A DNA stretch of 41,614 nucleotides, taken from NCBI GenBank assembly GCA_030695565.1, contig JAUYRZ010000093.1:1-41614 (forward strand), in the 5' to 3' direction. Source of the stretch: Archangium sp. Lineage in GTDB: Bacteria; Myxococcota; Myxococcia; Myxococcales; Myxococcaceae. Below the pieces are notes generated by a model. It worked only from the letters and a program-made list of their open reading frames with translations. It had not been told where the DNA came from and did not search any database. Of this stretch, positions 6,234 to 17,300 are shown in pieces (the stretch's first letter is position 1; each line of letters opens with the position of its first letter). The position numbers and the translations under genes are program-made.

Positions 6234-8558
6234 CTAGCCGCTCTTGGGGGTCTTCACCGGGGGAGCCACGGTCTTTCCCAGCTCGCCCGGTGCGTAGAGC
6301 AGCTTGTAGGTGTTGTAGCTGCGCAGCACGCGCTTCACGTACCCGCGCGTCTCCTGCAAGGGCACGAGCTCGACCCATGCAGGGAGATCTTCATCGCCGT
6401 TTTCACGGCGCCACCGGGCGACGGCAGATTCCCCGGCATTGTAACTGGCGAGGGCGAAGGGCTTCACGCCCTTGAGCCGGATCACCAGATCAGACAGGTA
6501 GCGCGCGCCGAGCTGAATGTTGAGCTCTGGCTCGAGCAGCTGCGCTTGTTGAGGCTGCTTCAACTTGAGCTGCATGGCCACGCCAGCAGCGGTGGCCGGC
6601 ATCAGCTGGCACAGGCCCAACGCACCCGCCCACGAGAGCGCCTTGGGATCGAGCGCGCTCTCTTCACGCATCAACGCCTGGAGCAGATCGGGATCGAGCT
6701 GGTCTGCCGACTTCGAGTGGGTCACCACCAGATCGCGGAAGACCTTCGGGTAGGCGATCTCCCAGATGGCGCGGCGTTCAGCGGTGATCGGCCCCGACAG
6801 ATCGCGGCGCAACCAGAGGCGCGCCAGGCCGTGAGCAGCGCGATCTTCTCCGGCCAGGGAGAGCACCAGCACCATCAGCCGCAGGGAGTCAGGCGGCAAC
6901 GCGGTGCGATCGATCGCGAGGACCTCCATCGGCACCAGCTCACCGAAGCCCAGGCGGAGCAGCTCGACGGCGCTCGCGAACTGAGGATCGTTGCCGAGCG
7001 GGCCCGCGTGAATCGGGAACGGATCGCCCGCGGCGGGCGCGGCGGCGATGGCCGCGTTGAGCACCGCGCCTCGTTCAGCGTCGACGGCCAACACGCGCTC
7101 GCGGGAGAGCAGGCCGTAATACGTGGCCGGATGCTCGGTGGCCAGGCGCTCCAGGAGCGCGACCGCTTCGGGCACCTTGCCCTGCTGCTCCAGCACCCTC
7201 GCCCGCCAGTAGCCCGCGCGCTCGAGCTCGTAGCTGTCGTCGGCGTGCGCCCAACGGCCTTCGATCTCGGAGAGGTAGATCAGCGCTTCATCGAGCTTGT
7301 TCTCGCCCCGCGCGACCCAGAAGAGCTTGAACAGCGCGTCGGCGGCGAAGTCACCGGAGGGATAGCGATCGACCACGTCGAGCAGCCGCTCCATCGCCTG
7401 CTCACGTTCGCCGCGGCGCAGGTGCACGTCGGCCGCGAAGAAGAGCGCGTCATCGGCCAGCGCGTGTTCGGGGAAGCTCTCGGCCAGCGACTCGTAGGTG
7501 CCCGCCGCAAAACCCTGCGCCGAGATCGTCTGGCTGAAGCCCAGCGTGAAGAGCGCCTTCGCGCGCAGCTCGGCGTCCATGCACTTCTTCAGAGGCGACA
7601 ACATCGCCACCGCTTTCACGTGCTGCCGCTGTTTGCGGTAGCCCTTGCCCAGGGCGAATTGCGCACGGCAGGCGATCGGCTCGGGCAGCTTCAGCTTCGC
7701 CACCAGTGGCTCGAGGATCGCGATGCCCTGCAGGTTTCGGTGCGCGTCGATCAACGCCTCGGCGCGGGTGATCATCGTCTCCTGAGGGAGCGTGGTGAGA
7801 TCGCCCAGCCGCGGCTCGGCCTTGACCGCTTCTTTCGACATCGGGTGCGCCGACCACAGCTTGAGCAACGCCGCCTGCTCCGCCTTGGCGTCCTTCTTCG
7901 CCGACATCAGATCCGCGAGCACCAGCAACGACTCGGCGCCCACGTCACGGCCCCACGGAGGTGAAGGCCGCGCGACGTAGTCAGCGATGATCTCCTGCGC
8001 CTTCGTCAGGTCGCGCAGCCACCGATGCGCGCGCGCCATGCCGAGTCGAGCGTCGGGCGTGAGCCGCGAGGTCTTGCCGACTTGAGAGAACACGCGCAGG
8101 GCCGCGTTCCAGTCTTTGAGCTGCTCGTAACCCCAGCCTGCATGCACCAGGCACCGATCGCGCAGCGGCCGGTACGTCGCGGCGAGGCTCTCGAACTCGG
8201 CTGCCGAAAACTTCCAATCACCGATGCGGTGCGCGGCGAGCGCCCGAAGAAAACGCGTGGGGCCTGAGTCCTTGATTCCATCGAGCAGCGCGATGGCGCG
8301 GCTGTAGCTGCCCGCCTGAAACGCAGCGCGGGCTTCGGCGAGCTTTCCTTCGGTGAAGTACGGCGCGAGATCAGCGCGTTCGATCTTCGGCCCGCGATCG
8401 ATCGGCACCGATCTCACTTCGGGTGACGGAAAGACCGGGTTGGCGAGGCGCGCGAAGCCCGGGTCAGACTCTGCTTCGACTTCGGCGGGGAAGTCCGTCT
8501 CCTGCCCGAACACGGGGAAAGCGAGAAGGACGGCTGCAAGAAACCAGTGACTGCGCAC
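6234..8558 (-). CDS. Soluble lytic murein transglycosylase (Slt70-like)
   Basis: This periplasmic enzyme cleaves peptidoglycan glycan strands to 1,6-anhydromuropeptides. The 774-aa product starts with a signal peptide (MRSHWFLAAVLLAFPVFGQ). A long alpha-superhelical region of TPR-like repeats (about 60-600) follows, then the C-terminal SLT domain. There, REESALDPKALSWAGALGLC and QLMPATA match the catalytic motif, with Glu633 the expected acid/base, and ASYNAGESAV and YVKRVLRSYNTYKLLY complete the domain. The GTG at 8558 was chosen because it puts the signal peptide at the N terminus; a further GTG at 8573 and an ATG at 8597 (overlapping the divergent kinase start) are alternatives. No SD precedes the GTG. 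It diverges from the histidine kinase. Confidence 0.9.
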   Translation of the reverse strand: MRSHWFLAAVLLAFPVFGQETDFPAEVEAESDPGFARLANPVFPSPEVRSVPIDRGPKIERADLAPYFTEGKLAEARAAFQAGSYSRAIALLDGIKDSGPTRFLRALAAHRIGDWKFSAAEFESLAATYRPLRDRCLVHAGWGYEQLKDWNAALRVFSQVGKTSRLTPDARLGMARAHRWLRDLTKAQEIIADYVARPSPPWGRDVGAESLLVLADLMSAKKDAKAEQAALLKLWSAHPMSKEAVKAEPRLGDLTTLPQETMITRAEALIDAHRNLQGIAILEPLVAKLKLPEPIACRAQFALGKGYRKQRQHVKAVAMLSPLKKCMDAELRAKALFTLGFSQTISAQGFAAGTYESLAESFPEHALADDALFFAADVHLRRGEREQAMERLLDVVDRYPSGDFAADALFKLFWVARGENKLDEALIYLSEIEGRWAHADDSYELERAGYWRARVLEQQGKVPEAVALLERLATEHPATYYGLLSRERVLAVDAERGAVLNAAIAAAPAAGDPFPIHAGPLGNDPQFASAVELLRLGFGELVPMEVLAIDRTALPPDSLRLMVLVLSLAGEDRAAHGLARLWLRRDLSGPITAERRAIWEIAYPKVFRDLVVTHSKSADQLDPDLLQALMREESALDPKALSWAGALGLCQLMPATAAGVAMQLKLKQPQQAQLLEPELNIQLGARYLSDLVIRLKGVKPFALASYNAGESAVARWRRENGDEDLPAWVELVPLQETRGYVKRVLRSYNTYKLLYAPGELGKTVAPPVKTPKSG

Positions 8559-8564
8559 GCTCGC

Positions 8565-8591
8565 ATCGTACACGGCTACACTCTGGGTCAA
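8565..8591 (-). promoter_or_regulatory. Possible promoter for the transglycosylase
   Basis: On the minus strand TTGACC (8591-8586) is followed after 15 nt by TACGAT (8570-8565). The GTG start lies 6 nt further on. If used, the transcript would be nearly or fully leaderless, which fits the missing SD. The 15-nt spacer is short for a sigma-70 promoter, so this is tentative. Confidence 0.25.
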
Positions 8592-8595
8592 CTTC

Positions 8596-10794
8596 ATGGA
8601 CATCCGCACGCAGAGCAGCCTCCTGGCTGCGATCGTTGGCCTCGCTTTGGGGATGGCGATGCTGCTGCGTACCCAGAGGCCGCGCGTACTCACCCTGTAT
8701 GGAGTGTTCGCCATTTCGGTCGGCGGCTTTCATCTGGCGCGATTCCTCGAAGGGCTGTTTCCGTTCGTACCGGACGGGCCGCTGGTCGGCCGGATCTTCC
8801 TGGGCATCACCCTCGGCGCGGGCGCGCTGCTGCCTTCGACCGCCCTGTCCTTCTTCCTCGAGTTCCTGAACTTCAGCCCGCGCGCTGCCCGCTATGGACG
8901 GCGAGCCTCGTTGTTCTCGGTACTTCTGGGCCTCACCGTCGGCGCCACCCCGCTGGCCGAGATGTTGTGGGCGCGCGTGGCGGTCTCGGTGTGGGTGCTG
9001 CTGGCCCTCTCCTTCTCGGTCTCTCTCGTGCTCGCGCGCATGCGCACCAGCGACTCGCGCATCGATCGGCTGCGGTTGTTGTACCTGGCCGTTGGGGCAG
9101 CTGCCGTCGTGGTGTTTAGCTGCCTCGATTTTCTCGGGCGCTTCGACATCGCCTTCCCCACCCTGGGGCCGATCGTCTCGACGCTCTACCTGTTCTTCCT
9201 GTCTCAAACGCTGCTGCGCCTGCGCTTGATGGACCTGCACGAACTGCTGGGGAAAATCGCCAGCCAGGCCGTGCTCGCGGCGATCCTCGCGGTGGTGTTC
9301 GTGGTGCTCACCGCGTGGGTCGAGCGCAACGCGAGCCTCTACTTGTTCAACACGGTGGTCGCCGCGTTCGTGATGCTCATCTTGTTGGAGCCGTTGACCG
9401 ACTGGGTGGAAGAGCGCGTCGTGGCGATCTTCTTCCGCCAGCGGTTCGCGTTCCTCGAGTCAGCCCGGCAGCTTCAGCGGCGCACGGCCAACGTGATCGA
9501 CGCGCCTGAGCTGGCGGCGCTGCTGCTCGACGGACTCAACGAGACGCGCCGGGTGACGCATTGCTCGATCTATCTGCTCGCTGAAGATCGCCCGGGTTTC
9601 CGGTTGCTCGACAGCCGTGGTCCGGTGCCGGCGTTGTTCGTCGATCAAGGCACGGCGCGCGCGCTGGTCAGCCGCACCGAACGCGCTCAGCTGCTCGAGA
9701 CCGTCGAGCGCCGCATCGCCGAGATTCGCGGCCAGCCGCTGGAGGCCCGCAAGTCACGCGACGAGCTGCGCCGGTTGAACGACGTGCGTGCGGCGATGCA
9801 GCAGATGAAGGCGGGCATCACCGTGCCGCTGATGGGCAACGACCGCGTGCTCGGCTTCTTGAACCTGTGGGACGAGCGTGTGCCCGAGGCCTTCGCGTCC
9901 GACGAGATCGCGCTGATCCTCGAGCTGGCTGATCGCGTGGCGACGGTGATCGAGAACTCCAAGCTCTACGACAAGATGCGGGAACGCGACCGCCTGGCCG
10001 CGCTGGGTGAGATGGCCGCGGGTCTGGCGCACGAGATCCGCAACCCGCTCGGAGCGATCAAGGGCGCGGCGCAGTTCCTCGACCCGAAACACCTGCCTCA
10101 CGAAGAAGGCGAGTTCGTCGAGGTGATCGTCGAAGAGGTGAACCGGCTCAACGGCGTGGTGACCGCGTTCCTCGACTACTCGCGCCCGCTCAAGCAGACC
10201 TTCGGCCCGACGGATCTGCAGGAGGTCGTCACCCGCACGCTCAAGCTCATCGTCAACGACGTGCCCAAGACGGTGACCATCAAGGAAGAGCTGTCTGACT
10301 CGTTGCCGCGCGTCGATGCCGATGCGGAGCAACTCAAGCAGGTGCTCATCAACCTGGTGCAGAACGCGATGCAGGCGATGGGCGACAAGCCGGGCGAGAT
10401 CGTCATTCGCACCAGCCGGCCTGAGCGGTTCGGCGACTTCCGTGCGCCAGAGCAGGTGGAGCTGCAGGTCTCCGACAATGGGCCGGGCATTCCGGCGGAT
10501 CAGCAGCTGAACATCTTCGTCCCGTTCTTCACCACGAAGCAGAAGGGTACGGGCCTGGGCCTGGCCATCTGTCAGCGCATCGTGAAGAACCACGGGGGGA
10601 CGATCTCGGTGCAGAGCAAGGTGGGCGAAGGGTCGATGTTCACGATTCGGTTGCCTGCACTCGCGGAAGAACTCGCGACGACCGAGACGCCTCCGATGGA
10701 TGGAACGCCGATGCCTTCAGTTCCTGCGCCGCCGGTGGTGCAGAAAGAGAACAAGCTGTCGCGCCGTGATCGAAAGAAACAGAAAGCCGGCTGA
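8596..10794 (+). CDS. Membrane histidine kinase with GAF domain
   Basis: The 732-aa product is a sensor kinase. Residues 1-270 hold about eight or nine hydrophobic segments, a polytopic sensor rather than a periplasmic one. Residues about 290-455 look like a GAF domain (GITVPLMGNDRVLGFLNL). The kinase core follows: H box GLAHEIRNPLGAIKGAAQFL with His479 as phospho-acceptor, N box NLVQNAMQAM, G1 DNGPGIP, F box FVPFFTTK and G2 GTGLGLAI. The C terminus is a Pro-rich then Lys/Arg-rich tail of about 45 residues. No response regulator is next to it, so it is an orphan in this window. The layout resembles PrsK-type kinases, but the ligand and output are unknown. The ATG at 8596 is only 37 nt from the divergent gene's start. 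Confidence 0.93.
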   Translation: MDIRTQSSLLAAIVGLALGMAMLLRTQRPRVLTLYGVFAISVGGFHLARFLEGLFPFVPDGPLVGRIFLGITLGAGALLPSTALSFFLEFLNFSPRAARYGRRASLFSVLLGLTVGATPLAEMLWARVAVSVWVLLALSFSVSLVLARMRTSDSRIDRLRLLYLAVGAAAVVVFSCLDFLGRFDIAFPTLGPIVSTLYLFFLSQTLLRLRLMDLHELLGKIASQAVLAAILAVVFVVLTAWVERNASLYLFNTVVAAFVMLILLEPLTDWVEERVVAIFFRQRFAFLESARQLQRRTANVIDAPELAALLLDGLNETRRVTHCSIYLLAEDRPGFRLLDSRGPVPALFVDQGTARALVSRTERAQLLETVERRIAEIRGQPLEARKSRDELRRLNDVRAAMQQMKAGITVPLMGNDRVLGFLNLWDERVPEAFASDEIALILELADRVATVIENSKLYDKMRERDRLAALGEMAAGLAHEIRNPLGAIKGAAQFLDPKHLPHEEGEFVEVIVEEVNRLNGVVTAFLDYSRPLKQTFGPTDLQEVVTRTLKLIVNDVPKTVTIKEELSDSLPRVDADAEQLKQVLINLVQNAMQAMGDKPGEIVIRTSRPERFGDFRAPEQVELQVSDNGPGIPADQQLNIFVPFFTTKQKGTGLGLAICQRIVKNHGGTISVQSKVGEGSMFTIRLPALAEELATTETPPMDGTPMPSVPAPPVVQKENKLSRRDRKKQKAG

Positions 10795-10795
10795 T

Positions 10796-10829
10796 GGCTC
10801 CCTCTCCCTGCGCTACGGGGAGAGGGGCC
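10796..10829. repeat. Dispersed palindromic repeat, copy 3, between convergent genes
   Basis: GGCTCCCTCTCCC and GGGGAGAGGGGCC form a long GC-rich stem around an 8-nt loop. It starts immediately after the kinase stop codon and lies before the 3' end of the convergent candidate immunity gene, so it is well placed as a bidirectional terminator. Confidence 0.75.
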
Positions 10830-10895
10830 GTTCGGATGGCTTGTGGTTTTCAGAGAGTCGGCAGCTTCCGGCTCCAAACTCGTGCAAGCGTCAGC

Positions 10896-11288
10896 TCACG
10901 GCACATGGACCGAGTCGATCTCGAAGCGCAGATCACCGCCATTCTCGAACACGCGCGCGGCCAATACCAAGTCGCTCTTTCCCTGGTCCGTCCAAAGATC
11001 GACGTCGATTTCCCAGTGCGTCGGCTCCACCCACTGGGCGCCCGAGGTCTCCCACGTCTCGTCGGGAAGCTCAGTCAGCTTCTTTCCATATTCCTTGAGG
11101 TAGCTCTCGATCTGGGTCCTCGCCCGGGGCCTGATCGGCGCGACACCGCGGATCCCGGCAGCGAGCGCGAAGTCTCCTTGCGCGAAAGATTTCACCACCT
11201 CGCGCAACGTGGGGCGCCACGCGGTGGCAATAGGGTGAGAGGCGTTCCTGTCCTTGATCGCCGCCTGTTGTTGGTCGGTCTCAACCAT
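10896..11288 (-). CDS. Candidate immunity protein for the RHS-HNH toxin
   Basis: This 130-aa acidic soluble protein has no signal peptide. It contains FAQGDFALAAGIRGVAPIRP in the middle, then YLKEYGKKLTELPDETWETS and WEIDVDLWTDQGKSDLVLAA near the end, a compact alpha/beta look. I recall a similar uncharacterised family of small bacterial proteins but cannot confirm it here. It begins 20 nt after the stop of the RHS gene, where polymorphic-toxin immunity genes usually sit, so an inhibitor of the HNH nuclease is the leading idea. The ATG at 11288 is preferred because GGAG lies 9 nt upstream; an ATG at 11297 would leave no spacing. Function is inferred from position only. Confidence 0.8.
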   Translation of the reverse strand: MVETDQQQAAIKDRNASHPIATAWRPTLREVVKSFAQGDFALAAGIRGVAPIRPRARTQIESYLKEYGKKLTELPDETWETSGAQWVEPTHWEIDVDLWTDQGKSDLVLAARVFENGGDLRFEIDSVHVP

Positions 11289-11308
11289 GTGTGACATCTC
11301 CGGTTCGC

Positions 11309-14300
11309 TCAGGGCCTGTGAAGATCATCGTGGCAATCAATGCACACTTGCGCATGGTTTGCCTGAGTGGTTGGTCCACCATCGGCGTGACGCTTGACGT
11401 GGTGACCTCGCGAGTTGGTGGCGTCGATGGAACCGTTGCAACCGGGGCACTTATCACCTTGCAGCGCGCGCTGCGCGGCTTTCTCGGTATCTGAAAACCT
11501 GCGCTGAGGATCTCGCAGGGCGCTCGGAACCGAGCCGTCACCACGGGGTGGCTTGGGTACGGAGCCGACGTAGCCCTCGCCGCCCACCGAGTTGAGGCCC
11601 GGCGGCCTGCTGATGCTGCTGTTGTTGTGCACCGCGACTGCGAGCTCGCCGACGAAGTAGTCGTTGTCTTCCTCGACTTCGAAGTTGAAAACCTGTTCGT
11701 CGCGGTCGACGTCTCCAGAAGAGACGAGTACGGCCGTGCCTGTCCCCGTGAGCAGGCAGTCCCCGGGTCGCAGCAACGAGGCTTCGACCCACCGTGTGTC
11801 GCACAGAAGAAACGGGTGCTCGGCGGTTGCTCTGAGCGTGCTCGTGGCACCGCTTGCAGTCGCGATCTGGAGGACAAGAGTTGCGGACAAGAGCGCGCTG
11901 GTGGTGAGTACGTGGCGCCGAGTGACCGTCCCGCTCTGGACGTCGAGTGCGAGGACCTGATCGCCCACGCGGATCGACTCGATCGGTTGGGGACCGGAAG
12001 GTGTGAGCACCGGAGTGCCCGCAGCGAAGCAGCCACCGCCGCGAATCACTGAAGTCCCCTCGGACAAACCACCCTCTACCGCTGCGCCTGTCGCCTTTCG
12101 CGCCAGCGCCGCAGTTCCAACTTCGACGACGGCTGCGACGTTCACGCCTGTCTCCAGCAACTTCCCGGTGCCTTCGACCGCGTTCTCGATCCGCTGTTCG
12201 GTCGACAGCTTGCTACTCAGGATGTCTTCGCCCGTACCGGCGCGAACGAGCGAGTTGATGCCCGTGTCCTCGCCCACCTCGAGCACCACCTGCTCGGTCC
12301 AGGTCCCCGTGTTGATCAGGTTCCACAGGCGTGCCCCGACGCTGACTGCCGCCGTCTGGAGGTTCCAGTTCTCCTGCCCGTCCTGGGCCGTCTTTCCCTG
12401 GCGGTTGTGGATCGCGAGTGCAGCCATGGCCGGATCGACCGGCTTCACGCTGATCGGCTCCGGGCCCCCGTCCGGACTGTTGCACTTGACGTCGTCAGGA
12501 TGCGTTTTGCAGTAATCGTAGAGAGGAACCTGCCTATTCCTCTCCTCTGCGCTTCCACGGATATGGGCTTGTTCTGCTTGGTTCGCCGCCTTCGGCACGT
12601 GGCCCGAGGGGTCGACGAGGCCGATCGGAGAGTTGTACGCGTAGGCGTAGCGATCGTGCGCCTGCGTGTTCTCGATGTCCGGAATGACCGAATCCGCCGA
12701 GATGAACCGGCCGATCTCGGGATGATAGTAACGGGCCCCGAGAAGCACGAGCCCGGTCTCCTCGTCGTAGTGGTCGGCGCGGTAGCCCAGCGTCGGCCGC
12801 TGGCCCGTCGATTGGTACTCGCGGCCGAACGGCTCGTAGTCGAACCGTCGGGCGATGGCGCCGCTCGCGTCGGAGATGGCTCGGGTCGAAGAGACGAGGT
12901 CGCGATGGAGCCACTCGACGCGGCTGCCGTTGCGCTCGGCGATCACGCGATCGCCGATCTTGTAGAAGTATCTGAGGTTGCCGTTCTCCTGCTCGATGAG
13001 ACCGCCGAAGTAGAAGACCGGCTTGTGACTGAGAACCTTGAACACCCGCGAGCCATCAGGCGCGTAGCCCCACGCGACGTTTCCGGAGTTCGTCGTGCCG
13101 CGGACCAGTCGACTGTTTTCGTCCCACTCCAGCCGGTTCGAGTCGATTGTCTTCGCGTTGCCCGACGGGTCGTAGGCCAGTCTGATCTGCCCTGCCGTGG
13201 TCACACCATGCGAGGTGGGGGAGCCGTAGTAATAGGACCCCGCAGCGGAGTTGAAGGTCATCCGACCCGCGTTGTCGTAGGCAAAGTGCTGCCGCAGGTC
13301 GCCGGTGACATCGACCAGCCGGTCGAGGGTGTCGTAGGCGAAGTCGAGCTGATGGAACGCAGGGTCGGACCAGGTGTGGTGCTCCGGTCGGCCAGCGACG
13401 TCGTACTGGTAGCCCAACGCCAACCCGTCGCCATAGGCGGGGATCACCTCGAGGCCGGTCATCCACTTGCGTTGTGGGTCGTAATAGCTCTTCTCGACCA
13501 CCCCGTTGCCGAACACGGCCGCGTCGATGCGGTCTTCGGGATCGTACGTGGCCTTCTCCAGGTACACGCCCAACTGCGACCACATCCGCTCCACGCGGCC
13601 CAGCGAGTCGTAGTCGTACTCCAAGACCTCCGAGTTGCCTGAGATGACACCGTTGCTGTCGGGATAGGTCAGTGCGCTGGGTCGACCGACCAGGTCAAAG
13701 GCCATCTGCCACTCGGCGAAGGCCATGGTTCCCAACGCAGAAGTCGCGCGCTGCTGAGTCGCGGGGCGACCTCGGTTGTCGTACGTGAAGGCCGACTCTC
13801 CCGCTTCGTCTTGCCGGCGAGCCACGCGACCAACGCTGAAACCGGCCGGTCCGCCCAGCACCGGGTCCTCGTCCCACCAGTTTCGCTCGAGAACGACGGT
13901 CACGCCGTTCCGATCAGTCGTTCGGCGCTCGAGTCGGCCGAGCCTGTCGTACGTGTAGTCGACCTTCATCCCACGGGCGTCGTTCGACGACTGGAGTTGG
14001 CCGTCGGCGTAGTACCTGAAGTCCATGCAGCCGCGGTCCGGGTCGCAGTTCTGCAGCCGCCAGCCCAGAGAATTGAACTTCGCGCTGGTGATGCCTCCGA
14101 GCGGATCAGTGGCCTGGGTCAGGCGATCAGCGTCGTCGTACTCGAAAGTGGCCTCCACTGGCACCCAGCCCTGGTTCGGCGCGTCGTGCCAATCGCGCGA
14201 CATCAGCAGGTTTCCTCGCGCGTCGCGGAAGAGCTCGCGCAGGTTTCCGTTCTCATCTTCAGCGGCGATGTGCCCGGGGGCGTAACCGATGTGGCGTTCG

Positions 14301-17300
14301 CTGCCGTCGGGGTTGGTCACTCGCGCGGGCCGGCCCAGGTACTCATAGAACGTCTCGGTGGTGGTGCCGCTGCCACCGATGGCGTGCCAGGTCTCCGCCG
14401 AGCGGACCAGCGTGGTGGTGCCCCAGTGCTTGACGAAGCGCTCGTACGTGGCCTGCCTTACCTGCCGCCACGGGCGCATCATGCCGTCGAAGTGCGTCAC
14501 GACCCCCATCGAGTTCCTGGGGTCCGGTTCTTCGCCGGGTTTGGAGCACACGCCCTCGAACGAGAACTGCTTCTTGGGATCGCCGAGATTCCCCCACGTG
14601 TGCATCAGGCACGCGCCGTCGTTGAACGTGGTGCGCGTGAGCCGGCCGAAGACGTCGTACGAGTACGACGTCACCTCGCCATTGGCGTCCTCGTTTCGGT
14701 CGAGCTTGCCAAAGCGCATGTTCCAGCGCTGGGTGTTGCAAAAGACGGCGTTGCACACGCTCTCGGGGAAGAGCCCCTGAGCCGAGTCGTACGTGGTCTC
14801 CTGCCAGACGCCGTTGGGTCCCTCAGTCCTGCGGGGGGCGCCGTTGGGCCAGTACGTCACGTTGGTGGCGATCCATTGGCTTCCCTCGTCGTCCCACTCC
14901 TCCTTCATCGTTGCGTTGCCGACCGTGGGCTTGTCGCCGAAGCGCTGGAGGTCGTAGCTGAAGCGCTCCTGGCCGACGAGCTGGTTCCCCGGGCCATAGC
15001 GCGTGGTCAGCGCCGGGAAGGCAATGAGGTACTTCGTCGGGTTCTCTACGAACTCGATCTCCGTGCGCCGGTTGTCGCTGGTGTCCTCGTCGATCCCGTC
15101 CTTGTTGGTGTCGACGTACTTCCCGTCATCGTGGATGACGGTCACGCTGCCCCAGGAGTTCCGCTCGAAACGCTTGCGGGTCAGGAGCGGCGTGCTGCTG
15201 TACTCGAAGCGACCGGTCAGCTCCGAAGCGAGGATGCACACATTGTTGTGGTTGGCGGTGCTCTTCTCGTAGCTCCGCACCATCTCGGTCAGCTTGCCGC
15301 CGCCGCCCTGCAACTCCAGCAACTCGCGCGTGCGTCTTCCGGAGCAGATCGGATCAGGCTCGTTCTCAATCGTGAGTCGAACGCCAGCCGTCACATGCTG
15401 CGATGACTCTGCCGCGGCCGTCTGGTAGCTCAGGCTGCGGCGCATCGCGTGGTCGTAGCGAAAGTTGTCGTAGGTGTACGCCAGGTATGAGTAGTCGCCG
15501 GTCGGCTCAATCTTCCGACGGATCGAGGCGATGTTGGTCTCGGCCATGCCGGTGAGCAGGCCGTTGTGATGGCCCTTGGACGAGACGTACGTCAGCTCCG
15601 TCTCGAGCCCGTAGCCCGTCACTTCTCTCACGATCGCAGGAGGCGCCATGTCCGCGCCGAACACGCTCACGCCGATGGTTCCGTCAGGCGCCTTCCCGGG
15701 CGGGTGCCACGCATAGGGCCGAACGAGGTCCAGTCGGCCGTCAGGGCGCTCACCCCTGCCCACCACGTCAGCGAGTGTCCACGCGCCCGTATCGTCATCG
15801 GCAGTCGGGCCCAGGGCGGCCATGGAGAAGCGCTCCCAGCGCGCCGCGCTCGCGCCGGTTCGATGGAGGACATGGACGTAGGTGTAAATGTTGCCCGAGC
15901 CCTGCCCGCGAGCCACTTGGGTAAAGTCCTCGAGCCCGTCGTTGTCGAGGTCGCCCTGCATCCACGCGCCACCGTTGAGTTCGACCTCGATGTTGGCGGG
16001 CGCGACCACTTCGAACCCGGTGAGCGCGTATGCGTTCGGCGCACGCCGTCCGCTGCCGACAAGCTGGGTCACCGTGAGCAAGTTGGCTATGCGGTCACGG
16101 TCGCGCGCGACTCGCACGAGGTCGGTCACGCCGTCGCCGTTCACGTCACCAGATCGAAACTGTCCACGGAAGAGGGTCTGGGTGCAGGCCGGGGCACCGT
16201 TACCGAACTGCGGAACGCAGAGGGAGAGCGCGACGGCTTGCGTGTCGACTTCCCAGCCGAAGGCCGTCTGAATGAGCCGATCAACCGTTACGCCATTCGC
16301 CGTGCTGGGGCCACCAACGGTAACCCGGAGGAACTCGGCACGTTCCCCGCCAGAGACGCGCGCCTGCTGCCACGCGCCCGAGCCGAGCGTGGCATCGGGC
16401 AGCAGAACCTGCGTGGCGCTGCCCGCCCACCCACTCACCGTGTCGCGCCGAAGTGAGCGGATCGTGGTGGCAGAGCCCTCGCTGAGAACCTGCACGAGTT
16501 CGTCGGTGCGGTCGCCATCGAGATCCACAGCGTTCCAGCGGGTCGACACGTAGCCCATCCCCCCGGACGTGGGGATCGACGACATGTAAAATTGCCCGTC
16601 GCCACGCGAGTACGCGATCCTCAGCCACGCGCTGCCCGGAAAGCCGCCGTCGGAAGTGACCCAGGCGAAGTCGGTCTTTCCGTCGGCTTTCGTATCGCCC
16701 ACCGAGCCGAAGTCACCGCTCACGATCTGCCCGACCCGGCCCGTTGGAATGAAGGCCGTCACCTGGGTCGTGCCAGACGCTGTGCGCACCACGCTGCGGA
16801 TCTCGTTTCGGAGGGGGTCGAGCCGAACAATGTCCGGGATTCCCTCGCCGCTGATGTCGATCCAGCGAGTGCTCGCCAGGTTGGTGGCGGAAGCTTCCTG
16901 CGGGAAGACGCGCACCGACGTGGTGCTTGCACCCGAGAAGTCTGTCCACGCGATGTCGTTGACGCCGTCACCGTCGAAGTCGGCGATCAACCAGCCGTGC
17001 CGGGTTTCGACGAAGTTCGTGCTCGCCTGAACACGCCACGTGTACTGGGCCACCGGTGCTGCCGCAGCCCCCCACACATTTCCGCGGGTCTCGACGATGC
17101 CGTCCGGCCCGAGGATGAGCGTCATAGTGCTCACCGAGGAAGTCCCCGAGGCGGTGACGGCAGTGCCTGTGGGGTTGCCGGTCCACGCCACTGCGCTGGC
17201 GAATTCATTCGACGCAAAGAGGTCGTCGATCCCATCGCCGTTCAGGTCTGCCTGCAGCAGCGTGAGCCCGCTGGCGCGTACGGACTCATTGGCACGGCAG

